From the NCBI GenBank assembly GCA_031291955.1, contig JARLIA010000015.1, positions 1-54,203 on the forward strand: DNA of 54,203 nt, given 5' to 3'. The translations under genes were made by a program, and so were the position numbers. Origin of the DNA: Minisyncoccota bacterium. GTDB lineage: Bacteria; Patescibacteriota; Minisyncoccia; Moranbacterales; UBA2206. Below, piece by piece: positions 41,326 to 54,203 of this stretch (the first letter of the stretch is position 1; each line of letters opens with the position of its first letter). A model generated the notes under the pieces. That model worked only from the letters and a program-made list of their open reading frames with translations, searched no databases and was not told where the DNA came from.

Positions 41326-41358
41326 ATGCACTTATATTATCACAAATTGAAGAAAAAT

Positions 41359-41384
41359 AAAAAGAGACCTTGCGATCCCTTTTT
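41359..41384 (-). terminator. Terminator after the 58-residue gene
   Basis: AAAAAGGGA / TCTCTTTTT-type stem with a TCGCAAGG loop on the minus strand, followed by ATTTTTC. Confidence 0.65.
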
Positions 41385-41399
41385 TGTTTTTGTTTTTAT

Positions 41400-41440
41400 G
41401 TTGTTCGTTTCGTGTTTCGCATTATGCGCTACGCGTTTTA
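41400..41440. repeat. Family C spacer fragment
   Basis: TTCGTTTCGTGTTTCGCATTATGCGCTACGCG, the same vocabulary as at 47602-47705. It touches the stop codon of the 58-residue gene. Confidence 0.45.
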
Positions 41441-41614
41441 ATGGAACAACCCGACGCTATTGAACAACGTCAGCGTCAGAACCGGCATGAGAGCAATCAA
41501 CACTGCGAAGTTTAATTCCTCCGACTCGCGATGCTCGCGCGCCCTTTTTTCGCACTCGGGGCAATTGCATGTCCCTTTGTTCTCTTCGCTCATTTTGTTT
41601 TGAGAAGAATCCAT
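41438..41614 (-). CDS. 58-residue small membrane protein with CxCxxC motif
   Basis: Small gene on the minus strand starting ATG at 41614 and ending TAA at 41438-41440. The N-terminus is polar (MDSSQNKMSEENKGT), then CNCPEC (Cys16, 18, 21), a charged helix (EKRAREHRESEELN), and one hydrophobic segment (FAVLIALMPVLTLTLF, about 36-51). It has its own strong promoter, a long leader hairpin and a terminator. Two SD-like words (AAGGAGG at about 41650-41656, AAGGGGAG at about 41632-41639) lie rather far upstream, so the start is uncertain; Met8 is an alternative. Family unknown; a metal- or redox-linked membrane peptide is a guess. Confidence 0.55.
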   Translation of the reverse strand: MDSSQNKMSEENKGTCNCPECEKRAREHRESEELNFAVLIALMPVLTLTLFNSVGLFH

Positions 41615-41667
41615 CAGATAGCCTGACGAGCTCCCCTTAAATTAATTATTACCTCCTTAAAATAAAC

Positions 41668-41736
41668 AAAAAACGGGTTTATCCGCCGAAAATCTTCGCG
41701 TTTGGGAAGATTTTCCGAAGGATACACCCGTTTTTA
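41668..41736 (-). promoter_or_regulatory. Long attenuator-like hairpin in the leader of the 58-residue gene
   Basis: Nested complementary blocks: AAAAACGGGT / ACCCGTTTTT, TATCC / GGATA, GAAAATCTTC / GAAGATTTTC, around a CCAAACGC loop; about 25 pairs in all. On the minus strand the hairpin ends in TTTTTTGTTTATTTT and is followed at once by AAGGAGG. It starts almost at the predicted +1 of the promoter. It could be an intrinsic attenuator, or the 3' end of a short RNA of about 75 bases. Confidence 0.7.
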
Positions 41737-41743
41737 CCTTTCA

Positions 41744-41772
41744 ATTATACACCATCGGAACGGAAAAGTCAA
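41744..41772 (-). promoter_or_regulatory. Strong promoter for the hairpin/58-residue gene unit
   Basis: Minus strand TTGACT (41767-41772), 17-base spacer, perfect TATAAT (41744-41749). Confidence 0.8.
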
Positions 41773-41845
41773 ATTTTTCCCCCGCCCACCGCCAAGACAG
41801 GCACGGAGAAGCTTTATGCTATATGTTATTCGTAGGAGGTAATCA

Positions 41846-41875
41846 AAAAAACAAGAGCCCTTCCAACTATTCAGT
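41846..41875 (-). terminator. Probable terminator of the nucleotide cassette
   Basis: Imperfect GAGTCCTGTTGACT / AGTTGGAAGGGCTC stem followed on the minus strand by TTGTTTTTTT (41846-41855). Confidence 0.55.
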
Positions 41876-41889
41876 CAACAGGACTCGGA

Positions 41890-42315
41890 TTATACAATCT
41901 TCCGCAAATCCCCTTCAATCACCACATCCACCATGGCCTTAATTTCATCCGCATAGGGCAAGGCCTTAGGAACGGGGTTAAGAAGAAATATTTTTTTGTC
42001 ATTGACGTGAGCAAAACCAATTTCCATCAGCGTATTTCCGCCAACATAATTTTTAATGCCATTCTTGTCAAAATTGCAGACTAAGATGGCATCACTACCA
42101 ACAATCAGATTATACCAGAGTTTGATGAAATTATACTTCTTTTTTATTTCGCTGTGGTCAAGCTCAATTCCGCCGATCAGTTCTTTGGCGGTGCCATCAG
42201 CAATGCCAAACATATCTTCATGCATCACTGGTTCGTGACCAAGCGTTTCTAGCTGGCGATAAATATCCACCAGCCTGTCCGCAAATTTTACGCTACCGCA
42301 GATTGTGATTCTCAT
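41890..42315 (-). CDS. Nucleoside 2-deoxyribosyltransferase-like protein
   Basis: 141 residues, Rossmann-like NDT fold. MRITICGSVKFADRLVDIYRQLETLGHEPV opens like NDT/SLOG proteins, and GGNTLMEIGFAHVNDKKIFLLNPVP carries the Glu of the family's nucleophile loop. The enzyme family exchanges or removes bases on deoxyribonucleosides or hydrolyses dNMP glycosidic bonds. It is 4 bases downstream of the HD gene, as part of a lower-GC cassette. Confidence 0.8.
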   Translation of the reverse strand: MRITICGSVKFADRLVDIYRQLETLGHEPVMHEDMFGIADGTAKELIGGIELDHSEIKKKYNFIKLWYNLIVGSDAILVCNFDKNGIKNYVGGNTLMEIGFAHVNDKKIFLLNPVPKALPYADEIKAMVDVVIEGDLRKIV

Positions 42316-42319
42316 ATTG

Positions 42320-43303
42320 TTAATCTGAAAACTTAATAAAATAACCTTTTGGTTCCGATTCTCTTTTCACAATATCTTTCCAGCTTGGTTCAATATCGGA
42401 AACTCTTTTAATTTCCCCCTTATGCTGGCACAGCGGGTCAACAATCCTGGATTTTACAAAAACGTTCACGTCATAGTTGTCAGGAGTACTTTCGTATCCA
42501 CTGCCGTTATTCATCCTCTTCCAAAGCGTTTCTAATTTTTGGTCTTCCGTCAGATGTTTATTAATTTTATCAATCACCTCCTTGTCTGTGGTATATAAAT
42601 CATCTTTGATTATATATTTCTGACCGAGAGCATATTTCAAATAATCGCCAACTCGCCTAAACATCACAGCGGTGGTAATAGCAGAATAATAATCTTTGTT
42701 GAGTACCTCGAAGAGTTTAGCATATTCGTAAGCGGAATCGAAATTTTTGAACACCCACTTTTTATTCTGCACCGTCAGATTTTCCAGTAGTTCCTTTACC
42801 TTATCCAATCCCGCCACCTTATAGGCAAGTAGACCACGCAAGGAATAATCAATCCTATCGGCACATAAATCTGGCAGCTCGGTTTCCTGCAAGGGAAAAT
42901 TGGTTTCATCTATAACATAATTAACGTCAAAGCCGTATTTTTTCAGAATTTTAGGTATGCCTGAATTCAAAACGAACTCTTCAAAATAATTGTCCTGATG
43001 ATTATGTTCTTTTTCCGACCCTTCGAACAAAGCATAATCAACAGCGTGAGAAAAAGCACTGTGAGAAACATCGTGAATCAGTCCAGCAATTTGTTCTTCA
43101 ATAGTAGCTCCGAATTTATTCAACAACAAACAATCTCCCAATGAATGTTCGTATCTTGAATGATTGGTACCTGGATAATATGGCTCATAATAACCAGCCT
43201 GGCTGATTTCTTTTAGCCTTTGCAGTTCTGGACTATTTAGTAAATCGAGAATCACTGGTTCGGTTATTTCAACTTGTCCGTAGGCCCTGTCTTGGCATTT
43301 CAT
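42320..43303 (-). CDS. HD-domain phosphohydrolase (dGTPase/SAMHD1-like)
   Basis: 327 residues. Metal ligands in order: HSRYEHSLG (His...), GLIHDVSHSAFSHAVD (the HD pair), then a later Asp in ELPDLCADRIDYSLRG. This layout belongs to COG1078-type HD hydrolases related to dNTP triphosphohydrolases. Two 60-base samples in the gene show about 35-38 percent GC, versus 52 percent in a sample of rpoC, so recent transfer is possible. Forms a tight cluster with the NDT-like and DUF3850 genes. Confidence 0.88.
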   Translation of the reverse strand: MKCQDRAYGQVEITEPVILDLLNSPELQRLKEISQAGYYEPYYPGTNHSRYEHSLGDCLLLNKFGATIEEQIAGLIHDVSHSAFSHAVDYALFEGSEKEHNHQDNYFEEFVLNSGIPKILKKYGFDVNYVIDETNFPLQETELPDLCADRIDYSLRGLLAYKVAGLDKVKELLENLTVQNKKWVFKNFDSAYEYAKLFEVLNKDYYSAITTAVMFRRVGDYLKYALGQKYIIKDDLYTTDKEVIDKINKHLTEDQKLETLWKRMNNGSGYESTPDNYDVNVFVKSRIVDPLCQHKGEIKRVSDIEPSWKDIVKRESEPKGYFIKFSD

Positions 43304-43313
43304 AACTTTTTAC

Positions 43314-43589
43314 TTATTTTTTAACCTCAAACTGTATCACCTGCAACCCATATTTATCAACATATTCCTGCGACCAGAACGGCGTCATATCTTTTACCTT
43401 GGCGACATACGTGGCGGTAGTTTCGATTTTTCTGCCCGTGTATTCTTTTTTGTCGTTGTCCCATTCTTCCAAAATTAATGTGTCCCCTCCCCTGATTTCA
43501 AAATCAGCGATTCTGACATCAAACTTCTTCTCGCCAGCCAGAACTTTTTCAAAATATTCTTTCCAGGTTTTTTTGCGGATGGTTGCCAT
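43314..43589 (-). CDS. DUF3850/ASCH-like RNA-binding domain protein
   Basis: 91 residues. Pattern KTWKEYFEKVLAGEKKFDVRIADFEIRGGDTLILEEWD then EYTGRKIETTATYV matches the DUF3850 branch of the ASCH/PUA-like fold, commonly found in phage and mobile contexts and thought to bind RNA or modified bases. First gene of the cassette, 10 bases before the HD gene. Confidence 0.82.
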   Translation of the reverse strand: MATIRKKTWKEYFEKVLAGEKKFDVRIADFEIRGGDTLILEEWDNDKKEYTGRKIETTATYVAKVKDMTPFWSQEYVDKYGLQVIQFEVKK

Positions 43590-43612
43590 AATGTTTTCAT
43601 CCCCCTACTTTT

Positions 43613-43903
43613 TTATAAAATTTCACGTTCGAACGTCTTCTTGGTTTTTTCGATGTCGTTCGTATAAACACGGATTTCTTGGATACTGATATTTCCCCTG
43701 ACAACTAGAAGAAGTCCGCCGACCATTTTCTTGATTTTGATTCTTTGTTGTCCCGTCTTGATGCCGGAGGTTATGAAGCCGGCGCTTACTTTCGTCACTT
43801 CGGGCATCTTCTGAGCCAAATCGACAATCGGCTGGGCGGCGTCAATGACCGTCGTGTGTTTTCCGCCCATCTTTCCGCCTTGACGATGATTCTTGGATGC
43901 CAT
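43613..43903 (-). CDS. DUF2103-like small protein
   Basis: 96 residues. KHTTVIDAAQPIVDLAQKMPEVTKVSAGFITSGIKTGQQRIKIKK resembles the DUF2103 pattern (H-S/T-T-V-I, a pair of helices, then a basic beta hairpin). Basic overall and with no cysteines, so the predicted metal binding of some homologues is doubtful; nucleic acid binding is equally plausible. It lies between rpoC and the lower-GC cassette. A minus-strand TATAAT (43929-43934) is upstream. Confidence 0.6.
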   Translation of the reverse strand: MASKNHRQGGKMGGKHTTVIDAAQPIVDLAQKMPEVTKVSAGFITSGIKTGQQRIKIKKMVGGLLLVVRGNISIQEIRVYTNDIEKTKKTFEREIL

Positions 43904-43952
43904 ATTTATAACTCAAATTTGCGTTTTTATTATAACATTATTGAAAGATAAC

Positions 43953-43986
43953 AAAAACAGGCCCGACCGAAGCCGAACCTGTTTTT
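43953..43986 (-). terminator. rpoC terminator
   Basis: AAAAACAGG / CCTGTTTTT stem with an inner GC-rich loop able to pair further, T-run on the minus strand. Confidence 0.85.
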
Positions 43987-44001
43987 CTATCTGAACGTTT
44001 C

Positions 44002-47601
<3,600 letters not shown>

Positions 47602-47705
47602 ATATTATTCACGTAACACGTAGCGCATAACGCGAAACATAAGGTCAAACAATTCTTATGTTCATGTTATTTTTGTTACGTGTTTCGTGTTGTGTGTTAC
47701 GTGAC
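47602..47705. repeat. Family C palindromic spacer between rpoB and rpoC
   Basis: CACGTAACACGTAGCGCATAACGCG on one arm; GTTACGTGTTTCGTGTTGTGTGTTACGTG on the other, with CATAAGG / CTTATG inside. A clear long hairpin within the rpoBC message. Confidence 0.75.
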
Positions 47706-47709
47706 TAAT

Positions 47710-51135
<3,426 letters not shown>

Positions 51136-51275
51136 TGTAATCCGTCTCGCTTATGGTCTTGGAGAACGGATAGGGAATGAGATTATATTAAAGTATTTAA
51201 TTATTCGGTTTGGTCGTTCAAATTTTGAAAACCCGAAAGCAATGTTCCGGGGATGAAAGCTGGATATATAACAGC

Positions 51276-51303
51276 ATTATACACGAACAGAAAAATAATG
51301 CAA
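51276..51303 (-). promoter_or_regulatory. Promoter of rpoBC with a long leader
   Basis: Minus strand TTGCAT (51298-51303), 16-base spacer, TATAAT (51276-51281). It leaves a leader of about 130 bases before the rpoB ATG. A second TATAAT at 51182-51187 lacks a clear -35. Confidence 0.65.
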
Positions 51304-51385
51304 GTGCCATTGCAGTCCCAATCACCCTTTTTAAATTTTTGTCTTATCTTCCTCGTCTGATTCGCTTTTATAATCAAATTATAGC

Positions 51386-51664
51386 TTACTCCGAAATAGT
51401 GTCAACTCTTCCCAATTTCCATGTTTTTGCGACTGTTTGAGCGATTCTTGTCGTGGTAAACGTATCCCCTTGGTCGCTTTCAACCCGTATTTTTTTTACA
51501 TCCCGAGCCGCCAGTTTATTTCGCGCCAAGAGTTTGTCGATCTCAGGAAGAAGTTTTTCGGCCAAACTGCGTTCCTCGGCAATGGTCGCAAAATCAACTT
51601 CCTGATTCTTCTCTTGAAGCGCCAGTCGTATTTTTTTTTCTTTAATAGTAATTGATATTTCCAT
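51386..51664 (-). CDS. TsaB-like N-terminal domain stub
   Basis: 92 residues from the ATG at 51664 (MEISITIKEKK). LAEKLLPEIDKLLARNKLAARDVKKIRVESDQGDTFTTTRIAQTVAKTW follows, in order, the helix and GPGSFTGLRIG region of TsaB/YeaZ, which scaffolds t6A tRNA modification with TsaD. The usual GPGSFTG reads DQGDTFTTT and the protein stops after the first domain (TsaB is about 220 residues). It may be a reduced scaffold partner or a decayed copy; the sequence alone does not decide. Confidence 0.65.
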   Translation of the reverse strand: MEISITIKEKKIRLALQEKNQEVDFATIAEERSLAEKLLPEIDKLLARNKLAARDVKKIRVESDQGDTFTTTRIAQTVAKTWKLGRVDTISE

Positions 51665-51735
51665 AATCTTAAGACATCTGCGCCACTGAGACGCAAGATC
51701 TTGCGTCTCTACAATCGTACAATACAACCACTAAA

Positions 51736-51774
51736 ACGAAAAATCAACCCCGATGCCCGAACCGAGGTTGATAT
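51736..51774 (-). terminator. idi terminator
   Basis: ATCAACCTCGG / CGGGGTTGAT-type stem (51741-51772) followed on the minus strand by TTTTCGTTTT. Confidence 0.7.
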
Positions 51775-51865
51775 TTCGTTGTGCGGTCTGATTTTGCGGT
51801 ACGCCGCCTGAATCGGACGCGCGTTTTTTAATACGCCGGCAAAAAAATTTTATTTCACTCTATCA

Positions 51866-52381
51866 TTACCCGATCAATCCATGCGTCATTCTTTTCACAA
51901 TCAGTCGAAACCAAGGCGTGAATTTTTCCGAAGAAGCTTCTATTTCTTTTTTTAAGTCCGAAACGGAAACCCAGCGCCATCCAGAGGCTTCCTCCGGATT
52001 AATCCTGGGCTCACCATCAAATTTCCCTTGAAAAACATGATCGAACTCATGCTCAACCAGACCGTTTTCAAACTCAGCCCGGTATACAAAGGAAAATATT
52101 TCGCAAAGATCCGAACGCAAGCCCATCTCGGAAAACAACCGCTCCTCGGCTTCATTTTTAATGTCTTTTCCGGGTCGCGGATGGCTGCAGCAAGCGTTGG
52201 TCCACAAGCCGCCGGCGTGATATTTCCCAGTCGCCCTTTTTTGCAGCAGCATTTCCCCCTCAGAATTAAAAATAACAATTGAAAAACAACGATGGAGCAA
52301 GCCCTTTTGATGCACGTCCATCTTTTCTCCCGTTCCCACCTGCTTGTCGTTTTCATCAACTAAAATTATTTCTTCCGACAT
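51866..52381 (-). CDS. idi: Isopentenyl-diphosphate delta-isomerase, type 1
   Basis: 171 residues. Nudix-fold enzyme interconverting IPP and DMAPP. LLHRCFSIVIFN, LLLQKRATGKYHAGGLWTNACCSHP (catalytic Cys in CCSHP) and the Glu-bearing EHEFDHVF are diagnostic. 9 bases after the membrane protein gene 52391-53155, so likely co-transcribed with the sigma factor. No other isoprenoid genes are in the window; the substrate may be made elsewhere or obtained from another cell. Confidence 0.94.
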   Translation of the reverse strand: MSEEIILVDENDKQVGTGEKMDVHQKGLLHRCFSIVIFNSEGEMLLQKRATGKYHAGGLWTNACCSHPRPGKDIKNEAEERLFSEMGLRSDLCEIFSFVYRAEFENGLVEHEFDHVFQGKFDGEPRINPEEASGWRWVSVSDLKKEIEASSEKFTPWFRLIVKRMTHGLIG

Positions 52382-52390
52382 AAAATTATT

Positions 52391-53155
52391 TTAATCCTTG
52401 CCCGGCCGGACTGGCGGCATCGCCCCTTTCAAATCCGGCGGCGGCGGAAGACGCATCATTTCCCCGTCCCAGGGACGGATATCTTCCGCCTTGAAATTGT
52501 GGTCTGCCTGTTTGTCGCCAATGACTTTTATCATCTCGCCCAGAGATTCGCTCACCTGCGGCTCAATTGTAGCTTGGGAATAATCGACATCCCAGCGATT
52601 CGACCGCCAGTCCTCAAGCTCCAATCTGTCCATAACATTGTCATTCTGAACAATCATGCCGGAAAGAAGCCCGTCGGATGGACGCGACCACACGCCTTGA
52701 GGCGTTGCCACGATACGACTATAAAGAGGGAACTGATTTTCTAAATACATCTCAATGGAATCGCAATATCCGAGCGCGTGAAAGACAGCTCCCAGAAAAA
52801 ACATGCCGACAAAAAGCGCGACGCCGATATGAAGCAAACGATATTTATATCCATGGCGCGTCCGGGCGAAATCAGCCAAGGCCAGCACCAAGAAGAAGAC
52901 CACAAAAATGATCCAAAGATAAGGCAAACTCAGAAGTACGACACCCGGACCGCCTGGCCGACCGATAATGCGCGTGATCTCAACCTGGCGGACAATATCG
53001 AAAATTATCCCGAAAGACAGCGCGCCGGCCAAAATGAAAAACGAGAGTCCGGCGAGAACCGCCGCGCGCAACAAGAAAAAATGCCACCCCGATTTTGGCG
53101 CAAGGCGTTCTTTCTTGATTTTATCAATTACCTTTTGACTGACATTAGTGTCCAT
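52391..53155 (-). CDS. Four-helix membrane protein, candidate anti-sigma factor
   Basis: 254 residues from the ATG at 53155 (MDTNVSQKVIDKIKKERLAPKSGWHF); 17 upstream codons overlap the end of the sigma gene and are unlikely. A short cytoplasmic N-terminus is followed by hydrophobic segments at about 28-52, 74-92, 109-131 and a weaker one, then an extracytoplasmic, charged C-terminal domain with a Pro-rich end (PPPPDLKGAMPPVRPG). It lies 19 bases after the sigma gene, the usual place for an anti-sigma factor, but no zinc-type or RskA-type motif is seen. Confidence 0.65.
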   Translation of the reverse strand: MDTNVSQKVIDKIKKERLAPKSGWHFFLLRAAVLAGLSFFILAGALSFGIIFDIVRQVEITRIIGRPGGPGVVLLSLPYLWIIFVVFFLVLALADFARTRHGYKYRLLHIGVALFVGMFFLGAVFHALGYCDSIEMYLENQFPLYSRIVATPQGVWSRPSDGLLSGMIVQNDNVMDRLELEDWRSNRWDVDYSQATIEPQVSESLGEMIKVIGDKQADHNFKAEDIRPWDGEMMRLPPPPDLKGAMPPVRPGKD

Positions 53156-53174
53156 AAGTTCTCTAAACCCGATA

Positions 53175-53831
53175 TTATTTTGAATAAAAATTATTCCCGC
53201 TTTCAATTTCTTTTTTCAATTCTTTCTTGGCCCGCAAAATCAGCGTACCGATAGTGCCGACCGGCTTTTTCAAAATGTCGCCGATCTCGGTATAATCCTT
53301 GTCTTCCATATAGCGGAGAACCAAAACTTCCTTATAGGCCGGCTTGATCTTATCCAAAACCTCGCTCATCCTTTCGGCTGTGATCTTTTTATCCAAATCC
53401 CGGGTCAAATCATCGTCAGACTCAAACATATTCTTGAAACTTTCATCCGCGTCCCAGGAAAGCAGCTTCTCATTTTTATATTTCCGCCAGTGGGAAATCA
53501 CATGATTATGGGCGATCCGATAGAGCCAAGAGGAAAATTTGAGAGTTTCGTCGAAGTCATTTATATTTTCATACGCTTTCAGGAAAATTTCTTGCACAAG
53601 ATCCTCGGAAACCTCCCGTGAAACATTGGCAATCCTCCGCACGTAACGCAAGATCTTCTCCTCATAGCGTTCCATGAGAAAATAATAAAAATCAGGATTA
53701 TCTCTGGTTAATCCTGCCAATTCCTCGTCACTTTTATTTTTCGCGTCAAAATTCGGAACCATTTTGGCAATCTGGCTTATTTTTAAAGCCTTAGTACTTA
53801 TTACGTTTTTGACAGTAAGTGCATTTTCCAC
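53175..53831 (-). CDS. ECF-type sigma-70 family factor
   Basis: 218 residues, GTG start at 53831 after AAAGGA. Region 2: RYVRRIANVSREVSEDLVQEIFLKAYENINDFDETLKFSSWLYRIAHNHVISHWRK. Region 4: KPAYKEVLVLRYMEDKDYTEIGDILKKPVGTIGTLILRAKKEL. No region 1 or 3, so an ECF factor. The N-terminal 35-40 residues are extra. It is followed by a membrane protein gene, the likely regulator. Confidence 0.93.
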   Translation of the reverse strand: MENALTVKNVISTKALKISQIAKMVPNFDAKNKSDEELAGLTRDNPDFYYFLMERYEEKILRYVRRIANVSREVSEDLVQEIFLKAYENINDFDETLKFSSWLYRIAHNHVISHWRKYKNEKLLSWDADESFKNMFESDDDLTRDLDKKITAERMSEVLDKIKPAYKEVLVLRYMEDKDYTEIGDILKKPVGTIGTLILRAKKELKKEIESGNNFYSK

Positions 53832-53875
53832 TTCATTTTTCCTTTCTTATCTTCCTTTCTTAATTCTTCAGCGCT

Positions 53876-54203
53876 TCACTCCATCTTTCCTAATTGTATC
53901 TTGTTCCAATTGAAATTCCAAGGATCGGTCTTTCGACCTGGAGCAATGTCGGAATGGCCCAGGATATGTTTGATGGAATATTTAGCATGTAAATAGTCAA
54001 GCAAGCTGTTAAGCGAAGCGTATTGGGCAGCACTGGGGCTTTCCGACATGGCTTCCACGATCTCAATCCCTAAGGAGAAATTATTAACATTTGTCCGTCC
54101 GTCCGGCAACTTGGACACCCCGGCGTGATAAGCGATATCTTGATCAAGAACTAACCGATAGATGGTTCCATCCCGGCCGATGATGTAGTGGGGCGAGACG
54201 CCA
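53876..54203 (-). CDS. N-acetylmuramoyl-L-alanine amidase (Amidase_2), 5'-truncated
   Basis: Partial: the frame is open to the window edge. The peptide begins with VSPHYIIGRDGTIYRLV and goes on through IAYHAG, VNNFSLGIEIVEA and HILGHSDIAPGRKTDPWNFNW, the zinc ligands and active-site pattern of Amidase_2/AmiD/PGRP proteins. Cleaves the amide between muramic acid and the stem peptide. The N-terminal zinc His and any signal peptide lie beyond 54203. A GTG at 54116-54118 is internal, not a start. Confidence 0.92.
   Translation of the reverse strand, partial: GVSPHYIIGRDGTIYRLVLDQDIAYHAGVSKLPDGRTNVNNFSLGIEIVEAMSESPSAAQYASLNSLLDYLHAKYSIKHILGHSDIAPGRKTDPWNFNWNKIQLGKME

Noticed and set aside
41829-41850. 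Plus-strand AGGAGGTAATC resembling an SD or an anti-SD on the other strand
   Set aside because: No reading frame follows on the plus strand, and the surrounding sequence lacks any 16S 3' end context.

Overview
This window looks like a chromosomal segment from a member of the Candidate Phyla Radiation (Patescibacteria), probably on the Parcubacteria side. The main reasons are these. The spc-type ribosomal operon has no L30 gene between rpsE and rplO. Core proteins are compact and bacterial, with a one-domain TsaB-like stub, a zinc-type S14 and an Ndk carrying a large insertion. Most genes sit on one strand and are separated by AT-rich palindromic spacers. TGA is used as a stop (for example at the end of the hydrogenase large subunit), so this is not a UGA-glycine lineage. 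Shine-Dalgarno sequences such as AAGGAGG occur, and some genes look leaderless. The taxonomic call is inference; no 16S rRNA is present. No tRNA, rRNA, CRISPR array, transposase or phage gene was found, and no stretch longer than 300 bases lacks a gene.

Layout, read along the minus strand. (1) 54203-51386: a 5'-truncated amidase, an ECF-like sigma factor with a downstream four-helix membrane protein, type 1 isopentenyl-diphosphate isomerase and a TsaB-like stub. (2) 51135-43613: rpoB, rpoC and a small DUF2103-like protein. (3) 43589-41890: a lower-GC cassette of DUF3850/ASCH, HD-phosphohydrolase and deoxyribosyltransferase-like genes, then a 58-residue membrane peptide gene behind a strong promoter and a long attenuator-like hairpin. 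(4) 41325-34417: ftsK, a RodZ-like protein, recA, an NTP pyrophosphohydrolase-like gene, ndk, rpmB (plus strand) and a site-2 protease. (5) 34334-14044: the str, S10 and spc operons (rpsL, rpsG, fusA, tuf, rpsJ to rplO, secY, adk, map). They are interrupted between fusA and tuf by a Nudix gene, a beta-flower gene, a small hypothetical gene and a plus-strand operon for a cysteine-rich secreted peptide plus an MlaC-like protein. (6) 13954-13492: a plus-strand pair of small membrane proteins. (7) 13414-8602: ruvX, a family 2 glycosyltransferase, galT, dedA, tpiA and fba. (8) 8540-165: a multisubunit [NiFe] hydrogenase locus.

The hydrogenase locus is the most notable region. The first unit encodes NuoE-like and NuoF-like diaphorase subunits, an iron-sulfur protein whose C-terminal half is a decayed [FeFe]-hydrogenase H-cluster domain, HypC and an unrecognised 225-residue protein; it ends at a clear terminator. 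The second unit starts at a leaderless-type promoter and encodes the [NiFe] small subunit with a Lys/Ala-rich tail, a coiled-coil matrixin protease, a [NiFe] large subunit already ending at the processing histidine, a superoxide reductase and a HypA lacking its zinc domain. The C-B-A gene order with added small and large subunits resembles electron-bifurcating HydABCSL-type [NiFe] hydrogenases. Together with fba and tpiA just upstream, it suggests NADH reoxidation coupled to H2 in a fermentative cell.

A second theme is the spacers. At least six sequence families of short, reiterated, mostly palindromic AT-rich repeats fill the gaps between genes, and some run into coding ends (RuvX, HydA-like).
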